DNA of 12,142 nucleotides from Bacteroidales bacterium. GTDB taxonomy: Bacteria > Bacteroidota > Bacteroidia > Bacteroidales > VadinHA17. The position numbers were made by a program, and so were the translations under genes. Within the stretch, counting starts at the first letter, position 1; every line of letters starts with the position of its first letter. The notes beneath the pieces were generated by a model, which saw nothing but the letters and a program-made list of their open reading frames with translations, was not told where the DNA came from and made no database searches. This document shows positions 1 to 7,185 of the stretch, in pieces. Location of the stretch: the NCBI GenBank assembly GCA_025455505.1, contig JALOMK010000026.1:1-12142 (forward strand), given 5' to 3'.

Positions 1-1
1 G

Positions 2-742
2 ATTCCAGAGCGGCCTGTTCCGCCTCGTCTTGTACATGATTTTGCCGGGCTGCTGAGGCCCCAGGAGGCGGCTTACCTTGAGAGAAAGCTTGTCGCCTTC
101 AATGATTCGACTTCCACACAGATAGCAATAGTGGTATTGCGGTCGCTTGACGGATATGCAATTTCCGACTATGCGCAGCGGCTCGGGGAGAAATGGGGCA
201 TAGGGCAGAGAGGCAAAGACAATGGCCTGCTGATACTGATAAAGCCCAAAACAGGTACGGAGAGGGGCGAAGTTTTCATAGCGCAGGGTTACGGGCTCGA
301 GGGAGCAATCCCTGACCTTACTGCAGATGATATTGTTGAGAACGAGATACTTCCTGCCTTCAGGAGCAATGAGTACTTTGACGGTCTCGATCGTGCTACC
401 TCAACATTGATGTCACTTGCAAGCGGTGAGTTCAATGCTGACGAATACAATGCGCGGAAAGGTTCAGGCAGCCCTGATGAAACAGGCATACCTCTATTTG
501 CAGTCATAGTTATCGTCCTGATTATTTTTGCAATATTCAGGGGAAAGTCAGGAGGCTCAAATAGCAGGCACATAAGTTCAGGGAACCTGCCGCTGTGGCT
601 GTTACTGAGCATGATGAACTCAGGCAGGGGATCGCACGGCGGCAGCTTCGGAGGCTTTTCGGGTGGCGGTCGCGGAGGAGGCGGGTTCGGTGGTTTCGGA
701 GGCGGCAGCTTCGGAGGCGGAGGAGCCGGCGGCAGCTGGTGA
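2..742 (+). CDS. TPM-domain (YgcG-like) membrane protein with Gly-rich tail, 5' partial
   Basis: The frame is open from base 2, so the start and probable signal peptide lie left of the window; 246 residues are visible. The first ~145 residues match the TPM domain (YgcG/Psb32-like): a V-x-DFAGLL opening, the segment EKWGIGQRGKDNGLLILI, then GYGLEGAIPD and EILPAFR. A hydrophobic span follows at visible residues ~162-179 (IPLFAVIVIVLIIFAIF), with a second short hydrophobic stretch about 17 residues after it. The protein ends in ~40 residues of Gly/Ser/Phe repeats closing with GGSW. In this family the TPM domain normally faces the periplasm; members are linked to membrane-protein or photosystem maintenance, but the biochemical role of the bacterial proteins is poorly defined. 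An internal ATG at 131 is not the start, because conserved TPM sequence lies before it. The gene converges with the pseudouridine synthase, 9 bp away. Domain call is firm; function is not inferred. Confidence 0.88.
   Translation: MPERPVPPRLVHDFAGLLRPQEAAYLERKLVAFNDSTSTQIAIVVLRSLDGYAISDYAQRLGEKWGIGQRGKDNGLLILIKPKTGTERGEVFIAQGYGLEGAIPDLTADDIVENEILPAFRSNEYFDGLDRATSTLMSLASGEFNADEYNARKGSGSPDETGIPLFAVIVIVLIIFAIFRGKSGGSNSRHISSGNLPLWLLLSMMNSGRGSHGGSFGGFSGGGRGGGGFGGFGGGSFGGGGAGGSW
638..718 (+). repeat. 18-bp direct repeat in the Gly-rich tail coding region
   Basis: The 18-mer GGCGGCAGCTTCGGAGGC occurs exactly at 638-655 and again at 701-718, 63 bp apart and in the same reading phase, encoding GGSFGG both times. 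A partial third copy (GGCGGCAGCT) lies just before the stop codon. The stretch between is also GGN-rich. This is low-complexity coding sequence that could expand or contract by slippage or recombination; it is not a mobile element. Confidence 0.7.
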
Positions 743-751
743 TTGAAGCTG

Positions 752-1786
752 TTATTGTTCAGTATCCCTGTTTACCGAATAACTTCGCCATTTCTCAATT
801 ACTATCCGCATGTCATCAGGAAGTTCGGAGTCGAATGAAAGTCTTCTTCCTGTCACAGGATGATCAAAGGCAAGGGTTTTTGCATGCAGGGCCTGCCGGG
901 GAAGGATGGCAAAGCAATTCCTTATGAACTGCTGGTATTTAGAGAAGGTTGTACCTTTCAGTATCCTGTCCCCTCCATATTCCCCGTCGTTGAAAAGAGG
1001 ATGCTTTATATGGCTGAAATGCACACGGATCTGGTGAGTGCGGCCTGTCTCCAGCTTACACTCGACAAGCGAAACATAGCCGAAATCCTCGAGCACCCTG
1101 TAATGCGTTATTGCATGTTTGCCCTCGCTGCCGTCGGGAAAGACCTGCATTATTTTCCTGTCTCTTACATTTCTTCCCACATGGCCCGTGATTGTCCCGG
1201 AAGGCGGATCGGGGACTCCCCAGGCAATAGCCTGGTAAAGCCTCTCGGTGGTGCGATCGTAGAACTGCTTCGAAAGACGGTTCAGTGAAAGTTCATTCTT
1301 TGCAATTACAAGTATCCCAGACGTGTTTTTGTCAATCCTGTGGACCAGTCCGGGCCGTGCTTCCCCGCTGCTGAAGAGGGGAAGGTCCCTGAGGTGCCAC
1401 ATGAGTGCATTTACAAGCGTTCCCTTGTAGTTTCCATATGCAGGGTGAACGACCATTCCTGGTTCCTTGTTCACAACAAGCACGTCATTGTCTTCATATA
1501 CTATGTTAACCGGAATATTCTCAGGTATAAGCTCTATTTCCCTTGGCGGATTTGGAAGAACAATCTGGATCAGGTCTGCCGGCTTTACCCTGTAATTTGG
1601 TTTTACAGGCCTGTTGTTTACAAGAATGTTTCCGGCATCGGCAGCATTCTGAATCCGTGTCCTGGATATGTTCTCTATACGGTCGGAAAGATATTTGTCT
1701 ATTCTCAGCAGCGACTGTCCCGGGTCGGCAACGTACCTGTAATGCTCGAATAATTCCTGCTGCTCCGAAAATTCATCCTCTGCCAT
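752..1786 (-). CDS. rluD: RluA/RluD-family 23S rRNA pseudouridine synthase
   Basis: This 344-residue protein has the two-part RluD layout. An N-terminal S4 RNA-binding domain spans residues ~27-78 (LRIDKYLSDR, then SRTRIQNAADAGNILVNN). The catalytic domain follows, with the signature HRIDKNTSGILVIAK at ~149-163; Asp152 is the expected nucleophilic aspartate. LLRI, VVNKEPGMVVHPA (~104-116) and the ETGRTHQIRVH motif are also typical. RluD enzymes convert uridines in helix 69 of 23S rRNA to pseudouridine, but the exact target cannot be fixed from sequence, and other RluA-type specificities remain possible. The ATG at 1786 is five bases downstream of the preceding stop codon, so the gene is very likely the last of the leftward operon mqnE-PASTA-T9SS protein-rluD. 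The subfamily call (RluD) is less certain than the family. Confidence 0.93.
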   Translation of the reverse strand: MAEDEFSEQQELFEHYRYVADPGQSLLRIDKYLSDRIENISRTRIQNAADAGNILVNNRPVKPNYRVKPADLIQIVLPNPPREIELIPENIPVNIVYEDNDVLVVNKEPGMVVHPAYGNYKGTLVNALMWHLRDLPLFSSGEARPGLVHRIDKNTSGILVIAKNELSLNRLSKQFYDRTTERLYQAIAWGVPDPPSGTITGHVGRNVRDRKIMQVFPDGSEGKHAITHYRVLEDFGYVSLVECKLETGRTHQIRVHFSHIKHPLFNDGEYGGDRILKGTTFSKYQQFIRNCFAILPRQALHAKTLAFDHPVTGRRLSFDSELPDDMRIVIEKWRSYSVNRDTEQ

Positions 1787-1791
1787 CGGGG

Positions 1792-3645
1792 TTAAAACAT
1801 TGTTTTGATAATCCTGCCGGTTAAGCGCCTGTTTCCCTTGCTGCTGACTGTAACTATGTACATTCCCATGCGGAGGGACGAAACGTCAACCTGTTCGCTG
1901 AATGGCACTTCCATTATCTCACGGCCGCTCATATCGGTAAAAGTGATGATCCAGCTGTCTGTTACCTGGCCGCCGGACCGGCTGAAATTGAGGACGGACG
2001 AAACGGGGTTTGGCCACATCCTTATAAGTTCATTTTCAGGGCCTTTGATGTCGTCAATAGCGGTTACCCTTAAAGGAGCCCCGACTACTGCCCTGATCAT
2101 TACACTGCCCCTGACCTGGGACAGGTACCACGATCCGTTGAGCCAATAAAACTGCCTTCCTTCATTGGGTGTGTTTGAATCGAATCCTGCATTCAGGAAA
2201 GTCTCTGATCTCTGCCTCCATCCGATATAGAACACTGAACTTACAGGCACGCCGTCGGGCAGTTTGTAGGTGTAGAAGCTGTTGACTCCCTCTGTATTCT
2301 CCACCATCACCTCTTCAGTAATGTAGATCGGGTCGCCCGGCTTCCCGTTGTCATCGGCCCAGACCATGAGGTCAAAGGCTCTTTTATTTGCATTCTGGTA
2401 GCTGTCGTTAAAGCAAATCCGTATTGCCCTCAGGGTATCCTTTGTATAGGACCGGAACCTGTACGCGAACATTGCGTTCCTCGATCCAAGGCCGTTTATG
2501 CCATAGCCGGCTTCTGCAGAACCGTCATCAAAGGAGAAATAATTGGAGAAACGCTGAAAATATGTAAGGGTATCATTGCTCTTCGGATCGAACTCGTCTG
2601 TTTTCAGGATTGCCGTCACTTTAAATACTGCCGAGTCTTCACCAGGAGAACTGTATGTATATATCAGTCCGGCATTATATCTTACGTTTGAAAGCGGCGC
2701 CACATTTGTTGCTCCCCCTGAAAATGCATGCGCCAGGGTGTTGTCAGTGACGTCAAAGATCTCGAAAAACCTTGTGACATTCCTTGTGATTGTGTCGTTG
2801 TTCCTGTAGGAGACTGGTATTACGGCCCCCATTTCCTGGAGGTACACCTGCTGATACTGTTTCCATGGCATGGCCTCATGGTTCTTCAGCAGCGATCTCA
2901 GCGGAAGTCTGAAGGCAACATCCGTATTGACGGTGTCTGAAGAGTTCCTGTTCCTGTCGAGCATTACATAATCGATGTTCCAGATATCGCAGTTGCCTAT
3001 CATTGAAAAGTCATTCTGGCTTGATGTAACACTGGCATAGTTCACAAACCTGAAGCGGAATCCGTTTCTCAGGTAACGCTCGCTCCTGATGTTGATTGTA
3101 ACCGGGGTGAACTTCACAGACGATCCTCCTGCGGCTCTCCATACCGAATACCATTTGTCTTCCAGAGGGGCATAAAACTGAAGCGTAAGGCTGTCTTTGA
3201 GTTCAGGCATGTCCGAAAGCCCCCCGGGTTCATAGTAGAAACTGAGCCATATGTTGTCAGTGGCGGGGTAACCCAGGTTTACAGGCTGTGAAGTTAGCTG
3301 ATCTGATCTGAATCCGGCGGAGGAAATCGTTGCGTACAGCATTCCGCCGGCATCAAGGGCATCGAAAGTGGCCACTCCCTTTGTAAGCTGGTTTTCGGAG
3401 TAAGTGTTGTTGATGAAGACAAAATTGTCGGCCCAGAGATCCTGGTTTGGACGGGGTGACTGCCTTGAGAAATCATCAAAAAATGGCAGTTCAAGTGCCG
3501 ATTTGGAACCAGCCCTCGATGATTTCTTTACAGGATCAGCTGACACATACCTGTTCCTCTGCAGTCCTGCGATCTGCTCCTGGGCTCCTGCCTCTGTAAT
3601 TATGAGCAGGGCAGGTATCAAAAGTATGATGCAGCGTTGTAGCAT
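1792..3645 (-). CDS. Secreted T9SS type A sorting-domain protein, function unknown
   Basis: This 617-residue protein begins with a signal peptide (residues 1-21; hydrophobic core CIILLIPALLII and an AGA|Q cleavage site). It ends in a ~76-residue type A T9SS sorting domain (from ~542): WPNPVSSVLNF, then TDMSGRE, then LRMGMYIVTVSS. In this system cargo crosses the inner membrane by Sec and the outer membrane by T9SS, and the sorting domain is removed as the protein is attached to the cell surface or released. The body has no enzymatic motif that I recognise. Two stretches look conserved in Bacteroidota secreted proteins: FFDDFS...FINNTY...GVATFDALD (~55-98), and FDDGSAEAGYG (~372-382) followed by a beta-rich segment. 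The gene sits 11 bp after the PASTA gene and 5 bp before the pseudouridine synthase, so co-transcription is likely. Sorting domain and export are well supported; the role is unknown. Confidence 0.9.
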   Translation of the reverse strand: MLQRCIILLIPALLIITEAGAQEQIAGLQRNRYVSADPVKKSSRAGSKSALELPFFDDFSRQSPRPNQDLWADNFVFINNTYSENQLTKGVATFDALDAGGMLYATISSAGFRSDQLTSQPVNLGYPATDNIWLSFYYEPGGLSDMPELKDSLTLQFYAPLEDKWYSVWRAAGGSSVKFTPVTINIRSERYLRNGFRFRFVNYASVTSSQNDFSMIGNCDIWNIDYVMLDRNRNSSDTVNTDVAFRLPLRSLLKNHEAMPWKQYQQVYLQEMGAVIPVSYRNNDTITRNVTRFFEIFDVTDNTLAHAFSGGATNVAPLSNVRYNAGLIYTYSSPGEDSAVFKVTAILKTDEFDPKSNDTLTYFQRFSNYFSFDDGSAEAGYGINGLGSRNAMFAYRFRSYTKDTLRAIRICFNDSYQNANKRAFDLMVWADDNGKPGDPIYITEEVMVENTEGVNSFYTYKLPDGVPVSSVFYIGWRQRSETFLNAGFDSNTPNEGRQFYWLNGSWYLSQVRGSVMIRAVVGAPLRVTAIDDIKGPENELIRMWPNPVSSVLNFSRSGGQVTDSWIITFTDMSGREIMEVPFSEQVDVSSLRMGMYIVTVSSKGNRRLTGRIIKTMF

Positions 3646-3656
3646 TCAATAGTTAA

Positions 3657-4499
3657 TTACCGGCGCAATATTTCAGCAGCCGGGATAGTGTCAGGTGCGA
3701 AGTAAACCGAGTCGGAAGCAAGCCTTGCCGAATCAACAGTCAGCCATATGTACATTGCAGAACCGAGCTGTACGGAGGCATCATCCCTGTATTCGGGGTT
3801 TTGCTTGAATACAAAGGCATTGGCCGAGTCGCTGCGCGTGAGTATTGTGTTGTCGAAAACATAGGACCCGAGGCTGAGAGCAGAAACCAGGATCTTATCT
3901 TTTGCGTTTTCGAGGTTGAGACCCAGGAGGTAGGGGACAGGGGTTCGCTGGTTGCTTAAACCCTTGCCGAGGACGAGGTCAATGACAGAGCCTTTCTGAA
4001 CTGACTCTCCTCCCCTGACCGGAAGTCCGTTATGAAGCTGTTCTATTACAACGTTTATAGCAAGGTCGGGTTTAAAAGTAGGGTCACCCATTATAAGCCC
4101 GGCACTTTCTATGAGTGTCCTTGCCTGCCTGATGGGAAGGTCTATCAGGTTTGGAACTGCCACCATTTCAGGGCTGAAAGCGTTGATTGTGAGTACAACG
4201 TTTCTCCACTTTTTGACCTTAAAGCCTTTTTTGGGGTTCTGTTCTGCAATGCAGCCTGCCGGTACAACAGATGTGTATACAGAGTCGATTATCTCAAAGC
4301 GCAGCTTGTTTTTCCGGGCAAGTTTCGAAGCTTCCTCTATTGTAAGTCCGAAGAAATCAGGGACCGGGCGTGCCTGTCCGTGCCTTGTGTAGAAGTTCAT
4401 CCATATCAGCACAAGGAATACGGTTATTGCAACAATTGTAACAGCAATCGAAAAATGCTTCAGAAAATGCTTGCTCAGGATGAATTTCTTTAATGTCAT
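3657..4499 (-). CDS. Membrane-anchored protein with three PASTA domains
   Basis: The 280-residue protein has a short basic cytoplasmic N-terminus (MTLKKFILSKHFLKHF) and one transmembrane helix (~17-36). Three extracytoplasmic PASTA repeats follow at ~45-107 (VPDFFGLTIEEASKLA), ~113-178 (VAVPNLIDLPIRQARTLIESAG) and ~186-256 (TPVPYLLGLNLENAK). Each shows the P-x-L/F-x-G/D-L...A start and an xQxP-x-x-G-type centre, although repeat 2 has QLHNG in place of QNP. PASTA domains in serine/threonine kinases and penicillin-binding proteins contact peptidoglycan or muropeptides. Here there is no kinase or transpeptidase domain, so this is a stand-alone PASTA protein; a wall-binding or division-linked role is inference. 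It starts 20 bp after mqnE and ends 11 bp before the T9SS gene. Domain call is firm, function open. Confidence 0.92.
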   Translation of the reverse strand: MTLKKFILSKHFLKHFSIAVTIVAITVFLVLIWMNFYTRHGQARPVPDFFGLTIEEASKLARKNKLRFEIIDSVYTSVVPAGCIAEQNPKKGFKVKKWRNVVLTINAFSPEMVAVPNLIDLPIRQARTLIESAGLIMGDPTFKPDLAINVVIEQLHNGLPVRGGESVQKGSVIDLVLGKGLSNQRTPVPYLLGLNLENAKDKILVSALSLGSYVFDNTILTRSDSANAFVFKQNPEYRDDASVQLGSAMYIWLTVDSARLASDSVYFAPDTIPAAEILRR

Positions 4500-4519
4500 A
4501 AAGCCTGGTGGTTCAATAT

Positions 4520-5635
4520 CTATAACGTGAAAACATTAATAAAATTATAGACCGAGTCCCGCTCCACGGGCACATATCCCGCAGTTCTTATCAGTTTGCA
4601 GATTTCATCAGTTGTCATTGAAGGCTTTTCCTCCTCCGAGCCTGCCATTGAATAAATCCTGGTGGTATCGTCAATTGTACCGTCGAGGTCATCTGCACCG
4701 AATGAGAGAGAAAGCTGTGCGGCATCCCTGCCTGTCATGGGCCAGTAAGCCTTGATGTGCGAAAAATTGTCGAGGAAGATCCTCGATACTGCATAGTTCC
4801 TGAGGTCTTCAGTGATGCTTACTTCGCCCAGGTAGGACATGCTGTTGTTCGATTTTTTGTATTTCAGCGGGATGAAAGCGTTGAATCCTCCGGTGCTGTC
4901 CTGGAGTTTCCTCAGCCTGTCCATGTGGTCGATCCGGTGACTGTAGGTTTCGATATGTCCATATAGAATCGTGGCATTCGAGGGAATTCCAAGCCTGTGG
5001 GCTGTTTCGTGGATCTCAAGCCACATGGCGGTGGATGCCTTATCGTCGCAGATCATCTTTCTCAGTTCCTCATCAAAAATCTCGGCCCCGCCACCTGGAA
5101 TTGAGTCGAGTCCCTTGCTTTTCAGGTACTGAAGTCCCTCAGTGTATGACATGCCAGCTTTTTTAATCATGTAATCGAGCTCGATTGCTGAGAAAGCCTT
5201 TACATGAAGGGAGGGCCTGTGCTTCTTTATTTTTTCAATCAGGCTGCCCCAGTAGTGAATGTCATAAGCCGGGTGAACTCCGCCAACAATATGTACCTCG
5301 GTTACATTCCTGTCGTCGAATTTCCTGACAATTCCAAGCATGTCGTCGTGACTGTATTCCCAGCTGTCAGGATCGCCTTCAGGCTTATGGTATGAACAGA
5401 AGCGGCAGTTGAAAACACAGATGTTTGTGGGTTCAATATGGAAATTGCTGTTGAAAAAAACATAGCTGCCGTTGTGCCTTCTCCTGGCAATTCCCGAAAG
5501 GATTCCAAGAAGGGGAAGGTCCGCTTTGGTGTACAGCAGCAGGCCTTCACGGGGAGTGATCCGCTCAGATGCAGCGATTTTTTCTGCAATTGCCTTGATT
5601 TCAGGATCCTTAATTTGTCCTATAATTAATTCCAT
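4520..5635 (-). CDS. mqnE: Aminofutalosine synthase MqnE (radical SAM)
   Basis: The 371-residue protein is a radical SAM enzyme of the CofH/MqnC/MqnE group. The [4Fe-4S] motif CxxxCxxC is at Cys73, Cys77 and Cys80, inside HIEPTNICVFNCRFCSY. HIxPTN, PGGGAEIF (~180-187) and GADDLDGT (~313-320) favour MqnE over MqnC; I recall MqnC paralogs having a different sequence at the last position. MqnE joins the enolpyruvyl carbon unit of 3-[(1-carboxyvinyl)oxy]benzoate to S-adenosylmethionine to give aminofutalosine (EC 2.5.1.120), an early step of the futalosine route to menaquinone. No other mqn gene is in the window, so the pathway is scattered or continues elsewhere. It is the first gene of the leftward run and follows the rpmH terminator. 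No clear promoter box precedes it; read-through from rpmH or a weak unseen promoter are both possible. Confidence 0.92.
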   Translation of the reverse strand: MELIIGQIKDPEIKAIAEKIAASERITPREGLLLYTKADLPLLGILSGIARRRHNGSYVFFNSNFHIEPTNICVFNCRFCSYHKPEGDPDSWEYSHDDMLGIVRKFDDRNVTEVHIVGGVHPAYDIHYWGSLIEKIKKHRPSLHVKAFSAIELDYMIKKAGMSYTEGLQYLKSKGLDSIPGGGAEIFDEELRKMICDDKASTAMWLEIHETAHRLGIPSNATILYGHIETYSHRIDHMDRLRKLQDSTGGFNAFIPLKYKKSNNSMSYLGEVSITEDLRNYAVSRIFLDNFSHIKAYWPMTGRDAAQLSLSFGADDLDGTIDDTTRIYSMAGSEEEKPSMTTDEICKLIRTAGYVPVERDSVYNFINVFTL

Positions 5636-5665
5636 TGTCTTTAAGGAGGGTGCTAAGATAACAAA

Positions 5666-5688
5666 AAGGGGCCTTTGCGGGGCCCCTT
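5666..5688 (-). terminator. Intrinsic terminator after rpmH
   Basis: A perfect 8-bp GC-rich inverted repeat (AAGGGGCC at 5666-5673, GGCCCCTT at 5681-5688) encloses a 7-nt loop. On the minus strand it is followed by a T-rich run (TTTTTGTT, overlapping the stem end). It lies 23 bp after the rpmH stop and 30 bp before the mqnE start, so it most likely ends the rpmH transcript. On the plus strand the T-run is lacking, so it is not expected to act in that direction. Confidence 0.85.
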
Positions 5689-5710
5689 CTGTATATTAAT
5701 TAAGAAGTGC

Positions 5711-5869
5711 TTACGATTTGAGTTTAAGCTCGCTTGAAACAGTAAGTTTCTTCCTGCCTTTTGCTCTGCGGGCTGCAAGAACTCTCCTGCCATTTGGGGT
5801 CGACATCCTCTCCCTGAAACCATGCTTGTTTGCCCTTTTTCTTCTCGATGGCTGAAATGTCCTTTTCAT
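5711..5869 (-). CDS. rpmH: 50S ribosomal protein L34
   Basis: This 52-residue, very basic protein is a clear L34: [20 protein letters not shown] at the N-terminus, then [20 protein letters not shown], ending [12 protein letters not shown]. The length and the KRTFQPSxxKRxxxHGFRxRM and GRxVLxxRRxKGRxxL motifs match the family, with a slightly extended C-terminus. L34 is a small protein of the large ribosomal subunit. The ATG at 5869 gives the canonical N-terminus; a longer open frame on the same strand overlaps it but encodes nothing recognisable. A TAnnTTTG promoter box lies 43-50 bp upstream and a strong terminator 23 bp downstream, so it is probably a single-gene transcript. The usual partner rnpA (RNase P protein) is not next to it here; the next gene downstream is mqnE, and rsmG lies upstream on the same strand. 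Confidence 0.97.
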   Translation of the reverse strand: MKRTFQPSRRKRANKHGFRERMSTPNGRRVLAARRAKGRKKLTVSSELKLKS

Positions 5870-5911
5870 CTTCTGTATCCTTTATTGACTTAAGTGTCAG
5901 TTTTGAGACTG

Positions 5912-5919
5912 CAAATGTA
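5912..5919 (-). promoter_or_regulatory. Bacteroidota -7 box for rpmH
   Basis: On the minus strand this reads TACATTTG, an exact match to the Bacteroidota -7 consensus TAnnTTTG. It lies in the 99-bp AT-rich gap between rsmG and rpmH. Transcription would be expected to start about 5-8 bases downstream, giving a leader of roughly 35 nt. The -33 region is only a poor match (a T-run about 18 bp upstream, near 5940). Predicted by motif only. Confidence 0.6.
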
Positions 5920-5968
5920 CTACTTTTTTGTAAAATTAAAACCGCGTGGCTGTTTTTTTTGAAAAAAA

Positions 5969-6589
5969 TCAAAATGGCAGGTACACAATCTTTTTGGTCT
6001 CAAAGAAGGGTTCGTTGAAAAAGCTCGCTATATCCCATATTTTGCACTTGCCGGAGTAAATGCCAAGTTCTTCGTGAAGGTCTCCGCCTTTCAGGTATAT
6101 TATGCCTCTGCCTTCTCCATCTCTGCGTTTTTCTATGTTTTTGGCCACAAGCGGGACGAATGAGGAGAAGGCAGTGACAGCCCTGCTGACGACAAATGTG
6201 TATGAGCCTTTCTCATCTTCTGCTCTTTTTCTAAGCGGGCTGACATTTGAAAGCTTCAGTTCACCCGTTATTTCCGATACTACCCTTATCTTCTTTTCTA
6301 TCGAATCGAGGAGGGTGAAGCTTGTTTCAGGGAAAAGGATTGAGAGCGGAATTCCCGGAAAACCGCCTCCTGTTCCCACATCGAGGACAGTGGCACCGGG
6401 GTCAAATGAAAAAACCCTTGCAATCGAAAGCGAGTGCAGTACATGATGGATGTAGAAGTTAGGGAAATCCTTCCTTGAGATAACATTTATGCGGCTGTTC
6501 CAGAAGGAATATAACTCTCCCAGGGCTGAAATTTTCTGCTTCTGATCTTCGCTCAGTCCGGGGAAATATCTGAAAATTGAGGAGGGCAC
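5969..6589 (-). CDS. rsmG: 16S rRNA (guanine527-N7)-methyltransferase RsmG
   Basis: The 206-residue protein matches RsmG (GidB) along its length. It has NVISRKD and HHVLHSLSIA near the N-terminus (~35-57), the SAM-binding motif I VLDVGTGGGFPGIPL at ~68-82, LLDSIEKKI at ~93-101 and SRAVTAFSSF at ~135-144. The enzyme methylates N7 of G527 in 16S rRNA; loss of the family is known to give low-level streptomycin resistance. The start is a GTG at 6589 whose first G is also the last base of the sigma-factor TAG stop (TAGTG), so the two are probably translationally coupled. The next in-frame ATG would cut into conserved sequence. rpmH lies about 100 bp downstream on the same strand. Confidence 0.95.
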   Translation of the reverse strand: MPSSIFRYFPGLSEDQKQKISALGELYSFWNSRINVISRKDFPNFYIHHVLHSLSIARVFSFDPGATVLDVGTGGGFPGIPLSILFPETSFTLLDSIEKKIRVVSEITGELKLSNVSPLRKRAEDEKGSYTFVVSRAVTAFSSFVPLVAKNIEKRRDGEGRGIIYLKGGDLHEELGIYSGKCKIWDIASFFNEPFFETKKIVYLPF

Positions 6590-7185
6590 TACCTGTGGCC
6601 TGTTTTAATAAGAATATTGTAAAGAAGAGTTTTTGCCCTGAAGAGTTGTGCCTTGACAGTGCCTATGGGGAGGCTGAGCTCTGATGATATTTCCTCGTAT
6701 GAATATTCCTTGAAGTAACGCAGCTCTATGAGTGTCTTGTAGCGTGGTTTAAGCTGGCTTACAATTTCCTTAAGAGCGGTCACTTTCTGATGCATGATAA
6801 GCGATTCCTCAGGATCCGGAAGATCAGACTGTATGTTAATGGTTACATTCTCGAGGTTATCCTGGAGACTGTCGAGAGGGGTGGGGAGAAGCTGTTTCTT
6901 CCTTATAAAATCGACGCAGTTGTTTGTTGCTATCTTGAACAGCCAGGTACTGAATGCAAACTTTGGAGTATATGAGTCAAGGTTCCGGAATGCCTTCCCG
7001 AAAGCCTCGATTGTAAGGTCCTCTGCATCGGATGCGTTGTTGACCATTTTAAGGAGCATGTAATAAATTGAATCACGATACCTGTTAAGAAGACTGGCAA
7101 AGGCCTTTTCGTTACCTTTCCTGGCTTCTGCAACCAGTATAAGGTCATTCTTTGCTTTTTCTGACAGGTCGTGAGCTATTTCCAT
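6589..7185 (-). CDS. ECF-type RNA polymerase sigma factor
   Basis: The 198-residue protein has sigma-70 region 2 at ~22-98 (FASLLNRYRDSIYYMLL, SDAEDLTIEAFGKAFRNLDSY, FSTWLFKIATNNCVDFIRK). Region 4 at ~138-192 carries the helix-turn-helix (LKPRYKTLIELRYFKEYSYEEIS followed by LPIGTVKAQLFRAK). Region 3 is absent, as in the extracytoplasmic-function class. Such factors direct RNA polymerase to a specific promoter set and are usually held by an anti-sigma factor; none is adjacent. Instead the gene overlaps the glycosyltransferase stop by 10 bp at its start and the rsmG GTG by one base at its end. The regulon cannot be read from this window. The loop between regions (~99-135) is longer and more acidic than the core, ending in DLPDPEESL. 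Confidence 0.93.
   Translation of the reverse strand: MEIAHDLSEKAKNDLILVAEARKGNEKAFASLLNRYRDSIYYMLLKMVNNASDAEDLTIEAFGKAFRNLDSYTPKFAFSTWLFKIATNNCVDFIRKKQLLPTPLDSLQDNLENVTINIQSDLPDPEESLIMHQKVTALKEIVSQLKPRYKTLIELRYFKEYSYEEISSELSLPIGTVKAQLFRAKTLLYNILIKTGHR

Noticed and set aside
725..760. Hairpin CAGCT/AGCTG between the convergent TPM and rluD genes as a terminator
   Set aside because: The stem is only 5 bp, partly within coding sequence, and no T-run follows on either strand.
595..927. Arg-rich plus-strand frame overlapping the TPM tail
   Set aside because: It is the +1 reading of the GGN repeats, which forces Arg runs; it crosses into the opposite-strand rluD gene.
5643..5650. AAGGAGGG, a perfect Shine-Dalgarno-like sequence close to the mqnE start
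   Set aside because: It is on the plus strand, whereas mqnE is on the minus strand, where it reads CCCTCCTT. No plus-strand gene follows it.
5870..5968. Replication origin near rpmH/rsmG
   Set aside because: The gap is AT-rich, but I see no cluster of DnaA boxes (TTATCCACA-like), and dnaA and other origin genes are absent.
5950..5970. A/T-rich inverted repeat after rsmG as a terminator
   Set aside because: It is runs of T and A around a single base, with no GC stem and no room for a loop; transcription may continue toward rpmH.
5724..5972. 82-codon open frame overlapping rpmH on the same strand
   Set aside because: It shares no recognisable family and covers L34 in another frame; the L34 match is decisive.
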